Positions 16,283-25,677 of a stretch of DNA of 64,000 nt are shown in pieces. Source of the stretch: Clostridiales bacterium (GTDB taxonomy: Bacteria; Bacillota; Clostridia; Lachnospirales; Lachnospiraceae). Where the stretch lies: positions 27,035-91,034 of the forward strand of contig JAAYJU010000092.1 of NCBI GenBank assembly GCA_012522735.1, in the 5' to 3' direction. Every line of letters starts with the position of its first letter. Positions within the stretch are counted from its first letter, which is position 1. Made by a program: the position numbers and the translations under genes. The notes beneath the pieces were generated by a model. The model was given only the letters and a program-made list of their open reading frames with translations, did no database searches and was not told the DNA's origin.

Positions 16283-18571
16283 ATGCGAATAAAGTGTGTA
16301 TTTATAAAGATAGGTATGGCTCTTCTATTTCTTTTATTATTTATACTAGTTGGTATAGATGTAAAAGCTTTGCAAGCAAGCCAAAGCTCTGATACCCAGA
16401 CGACTTCTAATTCTAATAAAATGATTACCATTATTAGCCATCCATCAAAAGTGTATGATAATCCAAATGTTCAGAGGTTGATTATACCCAAAGAGATTGA
16501 TTTTGTCTTGGATGAGATGTATTACGAGATAGATCCCTGGCTTGTAAAGAACTTTTCTTCGGTTACTCCGAACTGTCCGAATCTGGAATATGTCCAGGTA
16601 GAAGAAGGAAATGAGACATTCACCAGCAAGGATGGTGTGCTATATAGTAAAGACATGACCATACTATATTACTGTCCTCCCGGAAAAAAAGGGGAGCTGA
16701 TAGTCCCTGAAGGGGTCACTAAAATCGAGCTTATGGCTTTTCAGGAATGTGCAAAGCTTACTGCTATACATCTTCCTTCCACATTAACATATGTTAGTGG
16801 AGCTGCATTCGGCGGTAATACCAGTCTGAAAATACTAACTATAGCCGAAGAATGCCCCTCCTACAAAACTGAATCCAATGTTCTATTCACTAAGAACGGC
16901 GAATTGCTAGTCACTTATGCCGGAGGAAAAACAAACCGTAATTATACTGTTCCAAAGGATGTTAAGATGATTGGAAATACAGCCTTCAAGGGATCTACTC
17001 ATCTTACAAAGCTATCTACACAGGAGAATTTTACAACGGTTGGAATAGAAGCCTTTAGAGATTGTACTAATCTTAGGGAGGTTAACTTTGTAGAAGGCCT
17101 CAGCGAAATCTACGCGGGAGCTTTCTTGAATTGCACGAAGTTATATAAAGTTACTTTACCAAATGGAACAAGATTAATTGCTCAGGATGCATTTACAGGC
17201 TGCAATAAGCTTTTAGATATATCATTGCCTGAGAGCTTATTGCAAGTAGAAAATGATATTTATAATGTTCCTAACAGATGTATCCGAATATATAACCCAT
17301 ATCTCGATACTTATAGCTTTGATATGGCTAAGGGTGTAACTGTATACACCTATAGGGGATCACATGTTTTTTATTCCCTCATGGATAAGGGTATACCGAT
17401 ATATTATCTTGATGAACCCTATGGAACGGTATCTGAAACCACTAAAGCTCCTAAAGGTGCTATCAAGGGCAAGGGGAAGGCTGATACCTCCTGGTATAAT
17501 GAAGCAGATAGTGTATATAATATAAGTAATCCCGATCAGTTAGCAGGACTTTCCACACTAGTTAATAATGGTGTTAACTTTTTGGATAAAGAGATCGTCT
17601 TAACCAAGGATCTTGATTTGAGTTCTTATCCCAATTGGCAGCCAATTGGAACTTGGTCTCAATATGGTAGTCGGAATAATAGAACTAAAGCATTTATGGG
17701 TAGCTTTGATGGTAATAATCATGTAATCTATAATCTTCGTATTAGCAGAATACATGAGGATTATCAGGGTTTATTTGGGATAAACAAAGGTAATATTAAG
17801 GATTTATTCATTAGAAATGCAGATATTCTGGCCAAATCCTACGTCGGTATATTATCTGGTTATAGTGATAATGGAAGTATCAGTAACTGTCATATAAGTG
17901 GTGTTGTAAAAGGTTATGAAAAGGTTGGTGGTCTGATAGGTCAGTGCTCTATAAGTATTAGTCAGTGTACTGTTGATGTGAATGTATATGGAATTAGCAA
18001 TGTCGGAGGCATCTCGGGCTATGGTAGTCCGAATCTAGTTGATTGTACAAATTCAGGAAGAATAATAGGATATGACGGTGTCGGTGGCTATAATGGCTAT
18101 ACTACAGGTGGATCTATTAGCAACTGCGTCAATCAGATGACAGTATCCGGAGATATTAATGTAGGTGGTCTGTCAGGTAAATTAAGGGGTGAAGGCCTAG
18201 TATCAAATTGCAGGAACAAAGGAACAGTATCCGGAAGAGAAAAGGTAGGCGGCATCGCTGGTGCATATACATTTGATGGCGAAATAATGAATTGCAATAA
18301 TGAGGGTAATGTATTCGGAACTTATTATGTAGGAGGAATAGCAGGTTACCTTTCAATTGGCAGAATGGAAAATTGCAATAATTATGGTGAAGTCAAAGGT
18401 AGATATGGTGTGGGAGGCGTGCTCGGAATGCTGGGGCATAGAGATCCGATAATAGATCGAGTATTCAATTGCACCAATTCAGGGATGATTGACGGCCTGG
18501 TATATACTGATCAAATAATCGGAAAAGACATGAGTATTTTCGGTACATTCTGGTTACCAGATATTTATTAA
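16283..18571 (+). CDS. Secreted BspA-type leucine-rich repeat protein with GLUG repeats
   Basis: 762 residues from the ATG at 16283 (GGGGG site about 6 bases upstream), which exposes a clean signal peptide (RIKCVFIKIGMALLFLLLF then A-rich end). Residues about 80-330 hold LRR_5/BspA-type repeats (LTAIHLPSTLTYV, LREVNFVEGLSEI, LYKVTLPNGTRLI). From about 430 onward, GLUG-type repeats appear (VGGLIGQCSISIS, VGGISGYG, VGGLSGKL, VGGIAGAY, VGGIAGYL, VGGVLGML). Such proteins are extracellular binding or adhesion proteins. No LPXTG or C-terminal anchor is visible, so it may be released or held non-covalently. Three hairpins follow the stop codon. Confidence 0.88.
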   Translation: MRIKCVFIKIGMALLFLLLFILVGIDVKALQASQSSDTQTTSNSNKMITIISHPSKVYDNPNVQRLIIPKEIDFVLDEMYYEIDPWLVKNFSSVTPNCPNLEYVQVEEGNETFTSKDGVLYSKDMTILYYCPPGKKGELIVPEGVTKIELMAFQECAKLTAIHLPSTLTYVSGAAFGGNTSLKILTIAEECPSYKTESNVLFTKNGELLVTYAGGKTNRNYTVPKDVKMIGNTAFKGSTHLTKLSTQENFTTVGIEAFRDCTNLREVNFVEGLSEIYAGAFLNCTKLYKVTLPNGTRLIAQDAFTGCNKLLDISLPESLLQVENDIYNVPNRCIRIYNPYLDTYSFDMAKGVTVYTYRGSHVFYSLMDKGIPIYYLDEPYGTVSETTKAPKGAIKGKGKADTSWYNEADSVYNISNPDQLAGLSTLVNNGVNFLDKEIVLTKDLDLSSYPNWQPIGTWSQYGSRNNRTKAFMGSFDGNNHVIYNLRISRIHEDYQGLFGINKGNIKDLFIRNADILAKSYVGILSGYSDNGSISNCHISGVVKGYEKVGGLIGQCSISISQCTVDVNVYGISNVGGISGYGSPNLVDCTNSGRIIGYDGVGGYNGYTTGGSISNCVNQMTVSGDINVGGLSGKLRGEGLVSNCRNKGTVSGREKVGGIAGAYTFDGEIMNCNNEGNVFGTYYVGGIAGYLSIGRMENCNNYGEVKGRYGVGGVLGMLGHRDPIIDRVFNCTNSGMIDGLVYTDQIIGKDMSIFGTFWLPDIY

Positions 18572-18574
18572 GAA

Positions 18575-18669
18575 AATGGCGTTATCTCGAATAAAGGTAA
18601 CGCCATTATATAAGTTCGCTCAGCATGGGCGAACTTACGAAGAGGGTGTCCCATGGACACCCTCTTTTC
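18575..18669 (+). terminator. Three tandem hairpins ending in an intrinsic terminator
   Basis: Stem 1: AATGGCGTTA (18575-18584) with TAACGCCATT (18598-18607). Stem 2: TAAGTTCGC (18611-18619) with GCGAACTTA (18629-18637). Stem 3: AGAGGGTGTCC (18641-18651), loop CAT, GGACACCCTCT (18655-18665), then TTTCT. All three stems are perfect. Only the third has a T-rich tail, so it is the likely terminator for the LRR/GLUG gene. Confidence 0.8.
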
Positions 18670-18688
18670 TATACTATTATTCAGGCTC

Positions 18689-20539
18689 TCAATTGCTCTG
18701 ATATTCTTTTACAAATCTATCGAACACATCCTCTGAAGTCGCTGCTTTGATGCAATCTGCAAATTGCTTATCCAATATACTGCTCTGCGCTACATTGGTA
18801 GGGATATTCTTTTTGTATACATTTTCAAGAATTCGGTATACAGTATCATCTCCATAAGTTTCGTTTAGATATTTAGTAAAATAATACCCGATTATATATG
18901 ATTCATCACCGCTAACTGTAAGGTAATAATCCTCAAAATTTTGCTTGTTTCTTTCAATCAAAGGAACTACATTTCTTCTAAATGCATAAATGTCATCAGT
19001 GTTTATGTTCATTGATTTCATCACTTTTTCTGATAATGTTAAGGAATTACCTTCCGTCCATGCCTGTATAGAAAAACCGTAATGATATAGCTGACCCTCA
19101 TAAAAATGTGTTAATTCATGAAAATGAACATAATAATCATATGGACCATCTAAATCAGTATACTCAGGTTCAACTGTTACCCCTCTGTTACCTCCTGTAG
19201 GAACTCCGTCCTGAACTTTTATAATCACTTTAGAGTCAAATATATTTTTATTAAAATATTTATATAAGCCCGCATTTTTTAATCCGTCCATAATTCTATT
19301 TAATTCGGATTCATAATTATAGGATTGGGAGTTGCTATAGCTATCATAAACCAAAAGCTTAGGATTATCGATGGTTTTTTCCCATATTTTAAATTGAATT
19401 CCAAACCCTTCTCCGGTAATAAACGTCTCTGGTGAGGTAAAAAATATCACAGACAGAAGCTGGTAGGCACTGTTGAAATCATTCGGCTCCATATTATTAC
19501 CTAAAATCTTATAATCATGAGTATAAGCTACCTGGGTTATCCAATTATAAAAGTTAAATACTGTATACGGAGGAAGTACAAAATATTTCCTTGAACACCC
19601 ATCAGCTGATAACCAATCTATATCTTTAGGATCATGGGTTATAGTATCTGTAATTACGATGGGCTTTTCAGGGGTAAATCCGATATGAAGATTCTTTATT
19701 TTACCGGATATTATTAGAGTCTGGGCACCAGGAAAATCAACCATGAAATTTCTCTCCCTGATATTAGATTTTCCTACCACTTCCCCCTTATTGTTAACTC
19801 CCTCTATAGTAATATTCTCATCGCAGGAACCATATCCATATACTCCATCTGAAGGGAGCTTATTCTTGCGGTAGGTCTCCAATACATTTGATAGATCTAG
19901 CTTAAGTTTATCAGCCCCACTCACAATGGATACTGAGGCTTTTATTACCTGTGGCTTATAGCTCTCATAATTATGTTGATAGGAAGAGGCCTTGACCTTT
20001 ATTCCGAACATTATGTCCGAATTAGGTAATGTGGGAGTTTTCTGCTTTGCACTATATACTATAACTCCCTTATATCCATTACTATAATAACCCTGTACTT
20101 TTTCTGTATTAAAATAGCTACAGCCATAAAATGTACTGAGTGTACTATAATGAATCATATTTGTAGAGGCTATAAAGCTTTGTTTATAATTAGCAGTCTT
20201 TTTTTTATTTGATGTAGTGGTACTATAGTAATATGTTTTCGAATTTCTCGTAAATGCTAATTGCTTATTTCCTAAGGATATCTTACAACCCTTTTTTGTT
20301 CCATTACCGTTCTGGTATTTCAGTCCCAATGCTTTAGCTGTTGGTTTTGCTTTTACTAATAGCTCATTATCAGAAGTTTCATATACCAAGTTATCAAAGG
20401 TATTATAAGTACCATCTTTATCTTCAAATATAAGAAGATATCCCTTATCTGAATTAGCAGCTTTGGTACGATTTGGAAACCAGGCCAAGGCTATCAGAAT
20501 AAATATTGCAATTATCTTAATGACATTCCTGTATTTCAT
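18689..20539 (-). CDS. Secreted HExxH (peptidase MA-like) protein with copper-amine-oxidase-like N-terminal domain
   Basis: 616 residues. A signal peptide (about 1-27, ending TKAAN) is followed by a module like the copper amine oxidase N-terminal/stalk domain (FEDKDGTYNTFDNLVYETSDNELLVKAKPTAKALG). A long central part has no recognised family. Near residue 470 VHFHELTHFYEG supplies HExxH, and AWTEGNSL about 22 residues later supplies the third-ligand Glu of gluzincins. The helical tail (SYIIGYYFTKYLNETYG) fits peptidase MA/M1-like folds. It is thus predicted to be an extracellular zinc peptidase. Substrate unknown. GGGGGTG precedes the ATG. It converges on the LRR/GLUG gene. Confidence 0.72.
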   Translation of the reverse strand: MKYRNVIKIIAIFILIALAWFPNRTKAANSDKGYLLIFEDKDGTYNTFDNLVYETSDNELLVKAKPTAKALGLKYQNGNGTKKGCKISLGNKQLAFTRNSKTYYYSTTTSNKKKTANYKQSFIASTNMIHYSTLSTFYGCSYFNTEKVQGYYSNGYKGVIVYSAKQKTPTLPNSDIMFGIKVKASSYQHNYESYKPQVIKASVSIVSGADKLKLDLSNVLETYRKNKLPSDGVYGYGSCDENITIEGVNNKGEVVGKSNIRERNFMVDFPGAQTLIISGKIKNLHIGFTPEKPIVITDTITHDPKDIDWLSADGCSRKYFVLPPYTVFNFYNWITQVAYTHDYKILGNNMEPNDFNSAYQLLSVIFFTSPETFITGEGFGIQFKIWEKTIDNPKLLVYDSYSNSQSYNYESELNRIMDGLKNAGLYKYFNKNIFDSKVIIKVQDGVPTGGNRGVTVEPEYTDLDGPYDYYVHFHELTHFYEGQLYHYGFSIQAWTEGNSLTLSEKVMKSMNINTDDIYAFRRNVVPLIERNKQNFEDYYLTVSGDESYIIGYYFTKYLNETYGDDTVYRILENVYKKNIPTNVAQSSILDKQFADCIKAATSEDVFDRFVKEYQSN

Positions 20540-20743
20540 AATACACCCCCATTAAATATATATAACAACCATATACTACCATATTCTATTATACTCCAAT
20601 ATTTCACAGATACAAGAATGTTTTGCTAATGCTTCCAAACTAAATAGTTTTTTGTCATATTGTTTTATTATTTCATTATTTTATCTCGTATGGTATTATA
20701 TTGTAATACAAGGCTATAAATGTAAATGATAAGGAGCTAGCAC

Positions 20744-21595
20744 ATGATAACAAATATAAATGAACTGCTGGATTTATATAATAGATCATTTCCGAATTTA
20801 CAGACTGATGAAAAGAATTTTATAGAGCATCTAATGCTTAACGATGGTTCTATTGTCTTCGAACATAGAGAATATGATATACTTGCTGGCTATAGTGTAA
20901 TAAATGATGATGGAATTCTGCTCTTATGTGTCGATGAAAGCTACCGCAACAAAGGAATCGGAACAGAACTATTAAGAATATCTGAAAATCATATTAAGAA
21001 GAGCTTTGATAAGATTAGTCTGGGCCTTTCTAGGAATACTTATCTCCTATGCGGTGTACCTATGAGTGATAATTATGATTATCACACTTTCTTTATGCGT
21101 CGTGGATACCTTGAAAAATGGGTTTGCTTTGATATGGTTATAGATTTAAGCAAATACAATCGTATACCTGAGCTTGATAATAAGGACGATAATATTATTA
21201 TCAGACCCCACAGAAATGATAGGGTCGATATAGAAAAAATAGTTATATTCGGGGATACAGTAGATAAGTGGGGCCAGTATTATAAAGAAGCCTCCGATGT
21301 AATAGTCGCAGAGTTTAAGGGTGAAATAGTAGGAGCAATTATAATGGATCCTGACAATTGCATGTTTCCATTATCACTTAAAGGTGCTGGTACTATAGCT
21401 TGTCTTGGCGTTCTTAAGGAGTATAGAGAGCATGGTATCGGAATGAAGCTATGTCAGGAAGCATTTTCTAGGTTGAAGGATGCTGGATGTAAGACTTGCC
21501 ATATAGGATATACCTGGCTTGATTGGTGGTATGGTAAGCTAGGAGCAGTAAAATATATAAATTATTGGATAGCAGAAAAGACTATTATTGATTAA
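20744..21595 (+). CDS. Tandem GNAT-family N-acetyltransferase
   Basis: 283 residues with two GNAT domains. In the first (about 1-130) the acetyl-CoA loop is SYRNKGIGTELL; in the second (about 145-283) it is EYREHGIGMKLC. Each has the preceding beta-strand LLLCVD/IACLGV that positions the cofactor. Such double-domain proteins acetylate small amines, peptides or antibiotics, but no substrate can be assigned. AAGGAGCT precedes the ATG. The last base overlaps the next reading frame region, and a second GNAT gene follows 14 bases later, so they are likely co-expressed. Confidence 0.83.
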   Translation: MITNINELLDLYNRSFPNLQTDEKNFIEHLMLNDGSIVFEHREYDILAGYSVINDDGILLLCVDESYRNKGIGTELLRISENHIKKSFDKISLGLSRNTYLLCGVPMSDNYDYHTFFMRRGYLEKWVCFDMVIDLSKYNRIPELDNKDDNIIIRPHRNDRVDIEKIVIFGDTVDKWGQYYKEASDVIVAEFKGEIVGAIIMDPDNCMFPLSLKGAGTIACLGVLKEYREHGIGMKLCQEAFSRLKDAGCKTCHIGYTWLDWWYGKLGAVKYINYWIAEKTIID

Positions 21596-21609
21596 TGGAG
21601 GTATACGAA

Positions 21610-22125
21610 ATGATTCGACTAGCCCAGGAAAGCGACTTAGAGCAAGCGGCACTTATTTATGATGAGATATTGGATCTTGAAGAGCAGACCATAAGCTATA
21701 CCAACTGGCAGAAAGGCAAATATCCTACCATAAATGATGCTAGAAAGGCATATTCACAAGGAACATTTTATGTCGGTGATGATGATGGATTTATATGGGG
21801 TAGCATGATACTTAATGATGTACAGCTTTCGGAATATAGTAATATTCCTTGGTCCATAGAGGCTGAAAGGGTATTGGTTATTCATACTCTTTGCATTTCA
21901 CCGCGTTTTACGGGAAAGGGTAAGGCAAAGGAAATGGTTCTCTTTGCTGAAAAGCTTGCGGCGGATAATGGTTATGATGCTATCCGGCTTGATACCTATG
22001 AGGGTAATCTTCCTGCAAATACCATGTATCCCAAGCTAGGATATAAATTTGCAGGCTGTACTGAATTCTTCTTCCAAGGATATATTTATGAGATTCTAAA
22101 TTGCTACGAAAAGAAAATCCAATAA
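21610..22125 (+). CDS. GNAT-family N-acetyltransferase
   Basis: 171 residues starting MIRLAQESDLEQAALIYDEIL. The acetyl-CoA binding region is VLVIHTLCISPRFTGKGKAKEMV, followed by DAIRLDTYEGNLPANTMYPKLGYKF, the typical GNAT motif B. The start is at 21610 because GGAGG lies 8 bases upstream, inside a slightly longer frame. It is the second gene of a two-gene GNAT unit. Substrate unknown. Confidence 0.83.
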   Translation: MIRLAQESDLEQAALIYDEILDLEEQTISYTNWQKGKYPTINDARKAYSQGTFYVGDDDGFIWGSMILNDVQLSEYSNIPWSIEAERVLVIHTLCISPRFTGKGKAKEMVLFAEKLAADNGYDAIRLDTYEGNLPANTMYPKLGYKFAGCTEFFFQGYIYEILNCYEKKIQ

Positions 22126-22206
22126 TTTTTATCTATTAGAGCATAACAGTACTTTTTACTTAATCCAGATTGTGCCTGAGCCTTAGCGAAAGGAATGTGA
22201 GTTATT

Positions 22207-22407
22207 ATGAAAAAAACCCTTATAACATTTATTTGTATTCTAGGAATGTATGCTTTGGTGGCATGTAATAAAAATCCAGAACCGAAATATGATACAGACA
22301 GCTTTAAATTACCTACAGAGTACACATACAGTAGCTTTTATGAGATTAATGAAAGCTTTATTGGATTGACAAAATGTGAAACTATCACAGAAGGGGACTC
22401 AGAGTAG
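22207..22407 (+). CDS. Small lipoprotein, unknown function
   Basis: 66 residues. A lipoprotein signal peptide (KKTLITFICILGMYALVAC) puts the lipid-bearing Cys at residue 20, leaving a mature chain of about 47 residues rich in Tyr, Glu and Thr. AAAGGA precedes the ATG. No family is recognised. It follows the GNAT pair by 80 bases. The short length could mean a truncated larger lipoprotein; I see no continuing homologous frame downstream. Confidence 0.6.
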   Translation: MKKTLITFICILGMYALVACNKNPEPKYDTDSFKLPTEYTYSSFYEINESFIGLTKCETITEGDSE

Positions 22408-22477
22408 ATAATCTTTCCTTCAAAAAAGGACCTTTATTTTATACCATTTTGTTTGTTGGATTAATTTAGAATAATAG

Positions 22478-22527
22478 AGGGACATACAGGTATATCCATG
22501 TTGTTGTGATTATACCTGTATGTCCCT
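22478..22527. repeat. Perfect 17-base-pair palindrome between convergent genes
   Basis: AGGGACATACAGGTATA (22478-22494) and TATACCTGTATGTCCCT (22511-22527) are exact complements around a 16-base loop. It lies between the lipoprotein gene and the VWA gene. No T-run follows on either strand, so it may be a dispersed palindromic repeat rather than only a terminator. Confidence 0.7.
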
Positions 22528-22570
22528 AGTACAGTTTTGCATCAACCTCTTACTATGATATGTTTCAATT

Positions 22571-24211
22571 CTAGTTGATTCGCTTCATTCTCTTTACTAA
22601 TGAGACGAATTCATCCTTGTATTCATCCTCCGAAATGTCCAGTTCCTCCACAATATCTATAATCATATCGTAGGAAGAATCCCCCTTCCACTTGCTTTCA
22701 CGAAGAAGCATTCCGAATGCAGCGACTGAGCTTGCAAATGCCAGATTCTCAGGCATGGTAGATGTATAATCACTCTCATCAACAGGGAATGATAGAAGCT
22801 GACTCTTATCTTCCTTAGGTTCCTTATATCTGATATTAACAGTAAGCCATTCATTACTATTTACTAGCTCCTTATCGGATTGATATTTTAAATCAGATTC
22901 AGCTATCTCCTGCTCGGATGAAGTCTCAATAATTTCATATAAAGCTGTTACCCTGTGACCTGCTCCAATTTCACCGGCATCCTTAGTATCATCGTTAAAA
23001 TCCTCGGTATTTAGTAATCTGTTCTCATATCCGATAAGACGATACCCCTTAATATATGCGGGATTAAATTCCACCTGAAGCTTTACATCCTTAGCCACCG
23101 TAAATAGAGTTCCTCCCATTTCCTCTACGAGAACCTTCTTAGCCTCAAGTATCGAATCAATGTATGCATAATTACCATTGCCGTTATCGGCTAAGGTCTC
23201 CATCTTATTATCCTTAATATTACCTGTACCAAAACCAAGCACAGATAAGAATACACCCTTCTTTCTCTCTTTTTCAACTAGTCTCTTAAGCTCTCCTTCA
23301 CTGGTTATACCGACATTCAAATCTCCGTCTGTAGCTAGTATTATTCGATTGTTTCCATCCTCAATGAAATACTCCTCCGCTAATTCATAAACTCTCTGGA
23401 TTCCTGCTGCCCCGGCTGTCGATCCACCGGCAGATAAGTCCTCAATGGCAGAGACTATCTTCATAGTCTCATCGCCTCTGACACCTTCAAGAACCACTCT
23501 CTCACTTCCTGCATATGTTACTATGGATATCCTGTCATTCTCATTCAGATTCTCGGTAAGCATTATAAATGCCTTCTGCATAAGAGGTAGCTTATCATCG
23601 GAGTACATCGATCCTGATACGTCAAGCAAAAATACTAAATTGGAGCTTGGACGGTCTGCTAGATCGATATCCTTTGCCTGTAGTCCGATAAGCATAAGCT
23701 TTGCATCCTTATTCCATGGACATTCAGAAATCTCGGTATTTACTGAGAAAGGAACATCTCCACTTGGGCTCTCATAGTCATACCTAAAATAATTAATCAT
23801 TTCCTCGATTCTTACTGCATCAGGAACAACCTTACCACCACTATTAATCATTCTTCTGATGTTACTGTAGGACGCTGTATCCACATCAATCGAAAATGTT
23901 GACATTGGATGATTTTTTACAGCCTTAAAATTATTCTCTGTTATCCCGCTATATTCCTCGGTATTAAATTCTTCATCGACGAATAAGCCATCCATTGTTT
24001 CATACTCAACCTCATACCCTGCAATACTATAGCTTGTGTTCAAATCAATAGTGGAATCCATATCCGATTTTGTCTTGTAGCCATCGCTGTAAGTATAACT
24101 AGATTTGCCCGTGTCCTGGGTAAAGTTCTCGCTTTTTGCACAACCTGCAGCAATTAAAACCATTACCACTACCATAAATACTGACAATAACCTCATAAAT
24201 GTTTTCCTCAT
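22571..24211 (-). CDS. VWA-domain lipoprotein (YfbK-like)
   Basis: 546 residues. A lipoprotein signal peptide ends LIAAGC. The N-terminal part carries the FSIDVDTASYSNIRRMI block of the YfbK family. A von Willebrand factor A domain (about 190-370) has an intact metal site: VFLLDVSGSMYSDDK (DxSxS), with ILATDGDLNVG as the later Asp. A C-terminal DUF3520-like region contains NEWLTVNIRYKEP and ends in a helical tail. It is anchored on the outer face of the membrane and probably binds a protein or metal-coordinated ligand. GAGGAGGGG precedes the ATG. It is monocistronic and converges on the small lipoprotein gene. Confidence 0.87.
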   Translation of the reverse strand: MRKTFMRLLSVFMVVVMVLIAAGCAKSENFTQDTGKSSYTYSDGYKTKSDMDSTIDLNTSYSIAGYEVEYETMDGLFVDEEFNTEEYSGITENNFKAVKNHPMSTFSIDVDTASYSNIRRMINSGGKVVPDAVRIEEMINYFRYDYESPSGDVPFSVNTEISECPWNKDAKLMLIGLQAKDIDLADRPSSNLVFLLDVSGSMYSDDKLPLMQKAFIMLTENLNENDRISIVTYAGSERVVLEGVRGDETMKIVSAIEDLSAGGSTAGAAGIQRVYELAEEYFIEDGNNRIILATDGDLNVGITSEGELKRLVEKERKKGVFLSVLGFGTGNIKDNKMETLADNGNGNYAYIDSILEAKKVLVEEMGGTLFTVAKDVKLQVEFNPAYIKGYRLIGYENRLLNTEDFNDDTKDAGEIGAGHRVTALYEIIETSSEQEIAESDLKYQSDKELVNSNEWLTVNIRYKEPKEDKSQLLSFPVDESDYTSTMPENLAFASSVAAFGMLLRESKWKGDSSYDMIIDIVEELDISEDEYKDEFVSLVKRMKRIN

Positions 24212-24399
24212 AAAAAACCCCTCCTCTATAACAATTTTTTCTTGTTAATAATTAGAAGAGAGGAAGAGGAAAAAGGTTCCATATGCAAAATAAATAAAAG
24301 TTTGTGCTAATAAAAATACATACGCTAACTTCCTTTAAAAAATAAAATGTGATATAATTATTGAACACAAACAACAAACATACATAACGGAGACTAAAA

Positions 24400-25191
24400 A
24401 TGAAAAGAACCTGGACAGAAGATTTTAAATATGGATTAAAGCGTGGACTGCCAATTGCCATGGGCTATGTTCCCGTGTCATTTACCTTTGGGCTTATGGC
24501 TGTCTCGGGAGGAATACCGGCCTGGATGGCTATATTTATTTCTCTATCTAATCTGACCTCCGCTGGTCAGTTTGCGGGGACAAATCTGATTATTATGGGG
24601 GCTAGCTATCTTGAGATTACCTTAACCACATTTATTATTAATATTCGCTATATGCTTATGTCTTTATCCTTAACGCAAAGGCTAGATAAAAGCATGAGTC
24701 TGCCTAAGCGCTTACTGGTTGGGTATGGTGTAACTGATGAGATTTTTTCGATTGCATCTATGGAGCAAGGAACACTTACCTTTCCATATCTTCTAGGTCT
24801 GATAATCGGTCCTGTACTTGGCTGGACCACGGGAACCGCCCTAGGGGCTATCATCAGCGCGGCTCTTTCAGAAAGTTTAAGTAGCGCCATGGGAATAGCT
24901 CTTTACGGGATGTTTATAGCTATTGTACTTCCAGTTGCAAAGAAATCAAAGCAGGTAACTATTATTGTAGCCATATCTGTAGCGATAGTATGTATCCTAC
25001 GGTATATGCCCTTGTTTCAGATGATTTCATCAGGCTTTCGCGTTATTATTGCGACAATCATCGGCGCTGGAATCGGCGCTATCCTATTTCCCATTGAGGA
25101 TGATAAGGTAGAGGATGAAGATAATTTAGGCGAACAGTATGTACCTTCTCGCTCTAGCTGTGAACATGGGGGAAGGGGGTCTATAGAATGA
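24400..25191 (+). CDS. azlC: AzlC family branched-chain amino acid exporter subunit
   Basis: 263 residues, about seven membrane segments. FKYGLKRGLPIAMGYVPVSFTFGLMA at the N-terminus and SLSNLTSAGQFAGTNLI, FIINIRYMLMSLSL are diagnostic of AzlC. With AzlD it exports branched-chain amino acids. The last codons overlap azlD by 4 bases (ATGA), so the two are translationally coupled. The C-terminal tail is acidic and slightly longer than the family norm. A GGAG site lies 8 bases before the ATG. Confidence 0.9.
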   Translation: MKRTWTEDFKYGLKRGLPIAMGYVPVSFTFGLMAVSGGIPAWMAIFISLSNLTSAGQFAGTNLIIMGASYLEITLTTFIINIRYMLMSLSLTQRLDKSMSLPKRLLVGYGVTDEIFSIASMEQGTLTFPYLLGLIIGPVLGWTTGTALGAIISAALSESLSSAMGIALYGMFIAIVLPVAKKSKQVTIIVAISVAIVCILRYMPLFQMISSGFRVIIATIIGAGIGAILFPIEDDKVEDEDNLGEQYVPSRSSCEHGGRGSIE

Positions 25192-25496
25192 ATCTAACAT
25201 ATGCTTTTATAGCTGTTATCCTTATGGCTTTAGTAACCTATTTCCCAAGAGTTCTGCCAATCGTGGTTTTTAGAAAAGAGATAAAATCAAAATATATAAA
25301 ATCCTTCCTTAGATATGTACCCTATGCGGTACTTGGAGCACTAACATTTCCTGATATTTTCTATTCTACCAAAAATATTACCACCGCCATATGTGGGACT
25401 GTCGTTGCGTTATTTCTTGCATATAAAGAAAAAAGCCTGGTTGTGGTGGCTATCGGGGCAATACTTGCGGTTTATATAAGTGGGTTGTTTTTATAG
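25188..25496 (+). CDS. azlD: AzlD family branched-chain amino acid exporter subunit
   Basis: 102 residues, three to four membrane helices, with TYFPRVLPIVVF near the start and YVPYAVLGALTFPDIFYS, the AzlD signature. It overlaps azlC by 4 bases, as is usual for this pair. GGAAGGGGG precedes its ATG within azlC. Confidence 0.9.
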   Translation: MNLTYAFIAVILMALVTYFPRVLPIVVFRKEIKSKYIKSFLRYVPYAVLGALTFPDIFYSTKNITTAICGTVVALFLAYKEKSLVVVAIGAILAVYISGLFL

Positions 25497-25526
25497 TTGT
25501 ATCTATTGGGTAAAATATGGTATACT
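25497..25526 (+). promoter_or_regulatory. Promoter for the CD3324-like gene leader
   Basis: TTGTAT (25497-25502), 18-base spacer, TATACT (25521-25526). It would start transcription about 40 bases before the 8-codon leader frame, giving a leader RNA of roughly 145 bases. Confidence 0.5.
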
Positions 25527-25560
25527 TAGCCATAAGTAGATTATATAAAATAATTTCCAA

Positions 25561-25677
25561 GGAGGCTTATATGAGAATAGGTATAAATCTTGCATAGCAT
25601 TGGCTATTGCAGTTTAGTCAAATAAATTTGTTATAGCCATTGCTAATCCTAAGCAAATATATTATTAGGAGGGCAAA
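25561..25677 (+). promoter_or_regulatory. Leader 1: 8-codon ORF plus hairpin before the CD3324-like gene
   Basis: A strong AAGGAGG site precedes ATG at 25571; the frame encodes MRIGINLA and stops at TAG 25595-25597. The TAG overlaps the 5' arm of a hairpin, GCATTGGCTAT (25597-25607), whose partner is ATAGCCATTGC (25633-25643), with one mismatch. Downstream TCCTAA (25647-25652) can pair with TTAGGA (25665-25670), which covers the ribosome site of the gene. The layout matches that of leader 2 at 26.06 kb. Confidence 0.6.
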
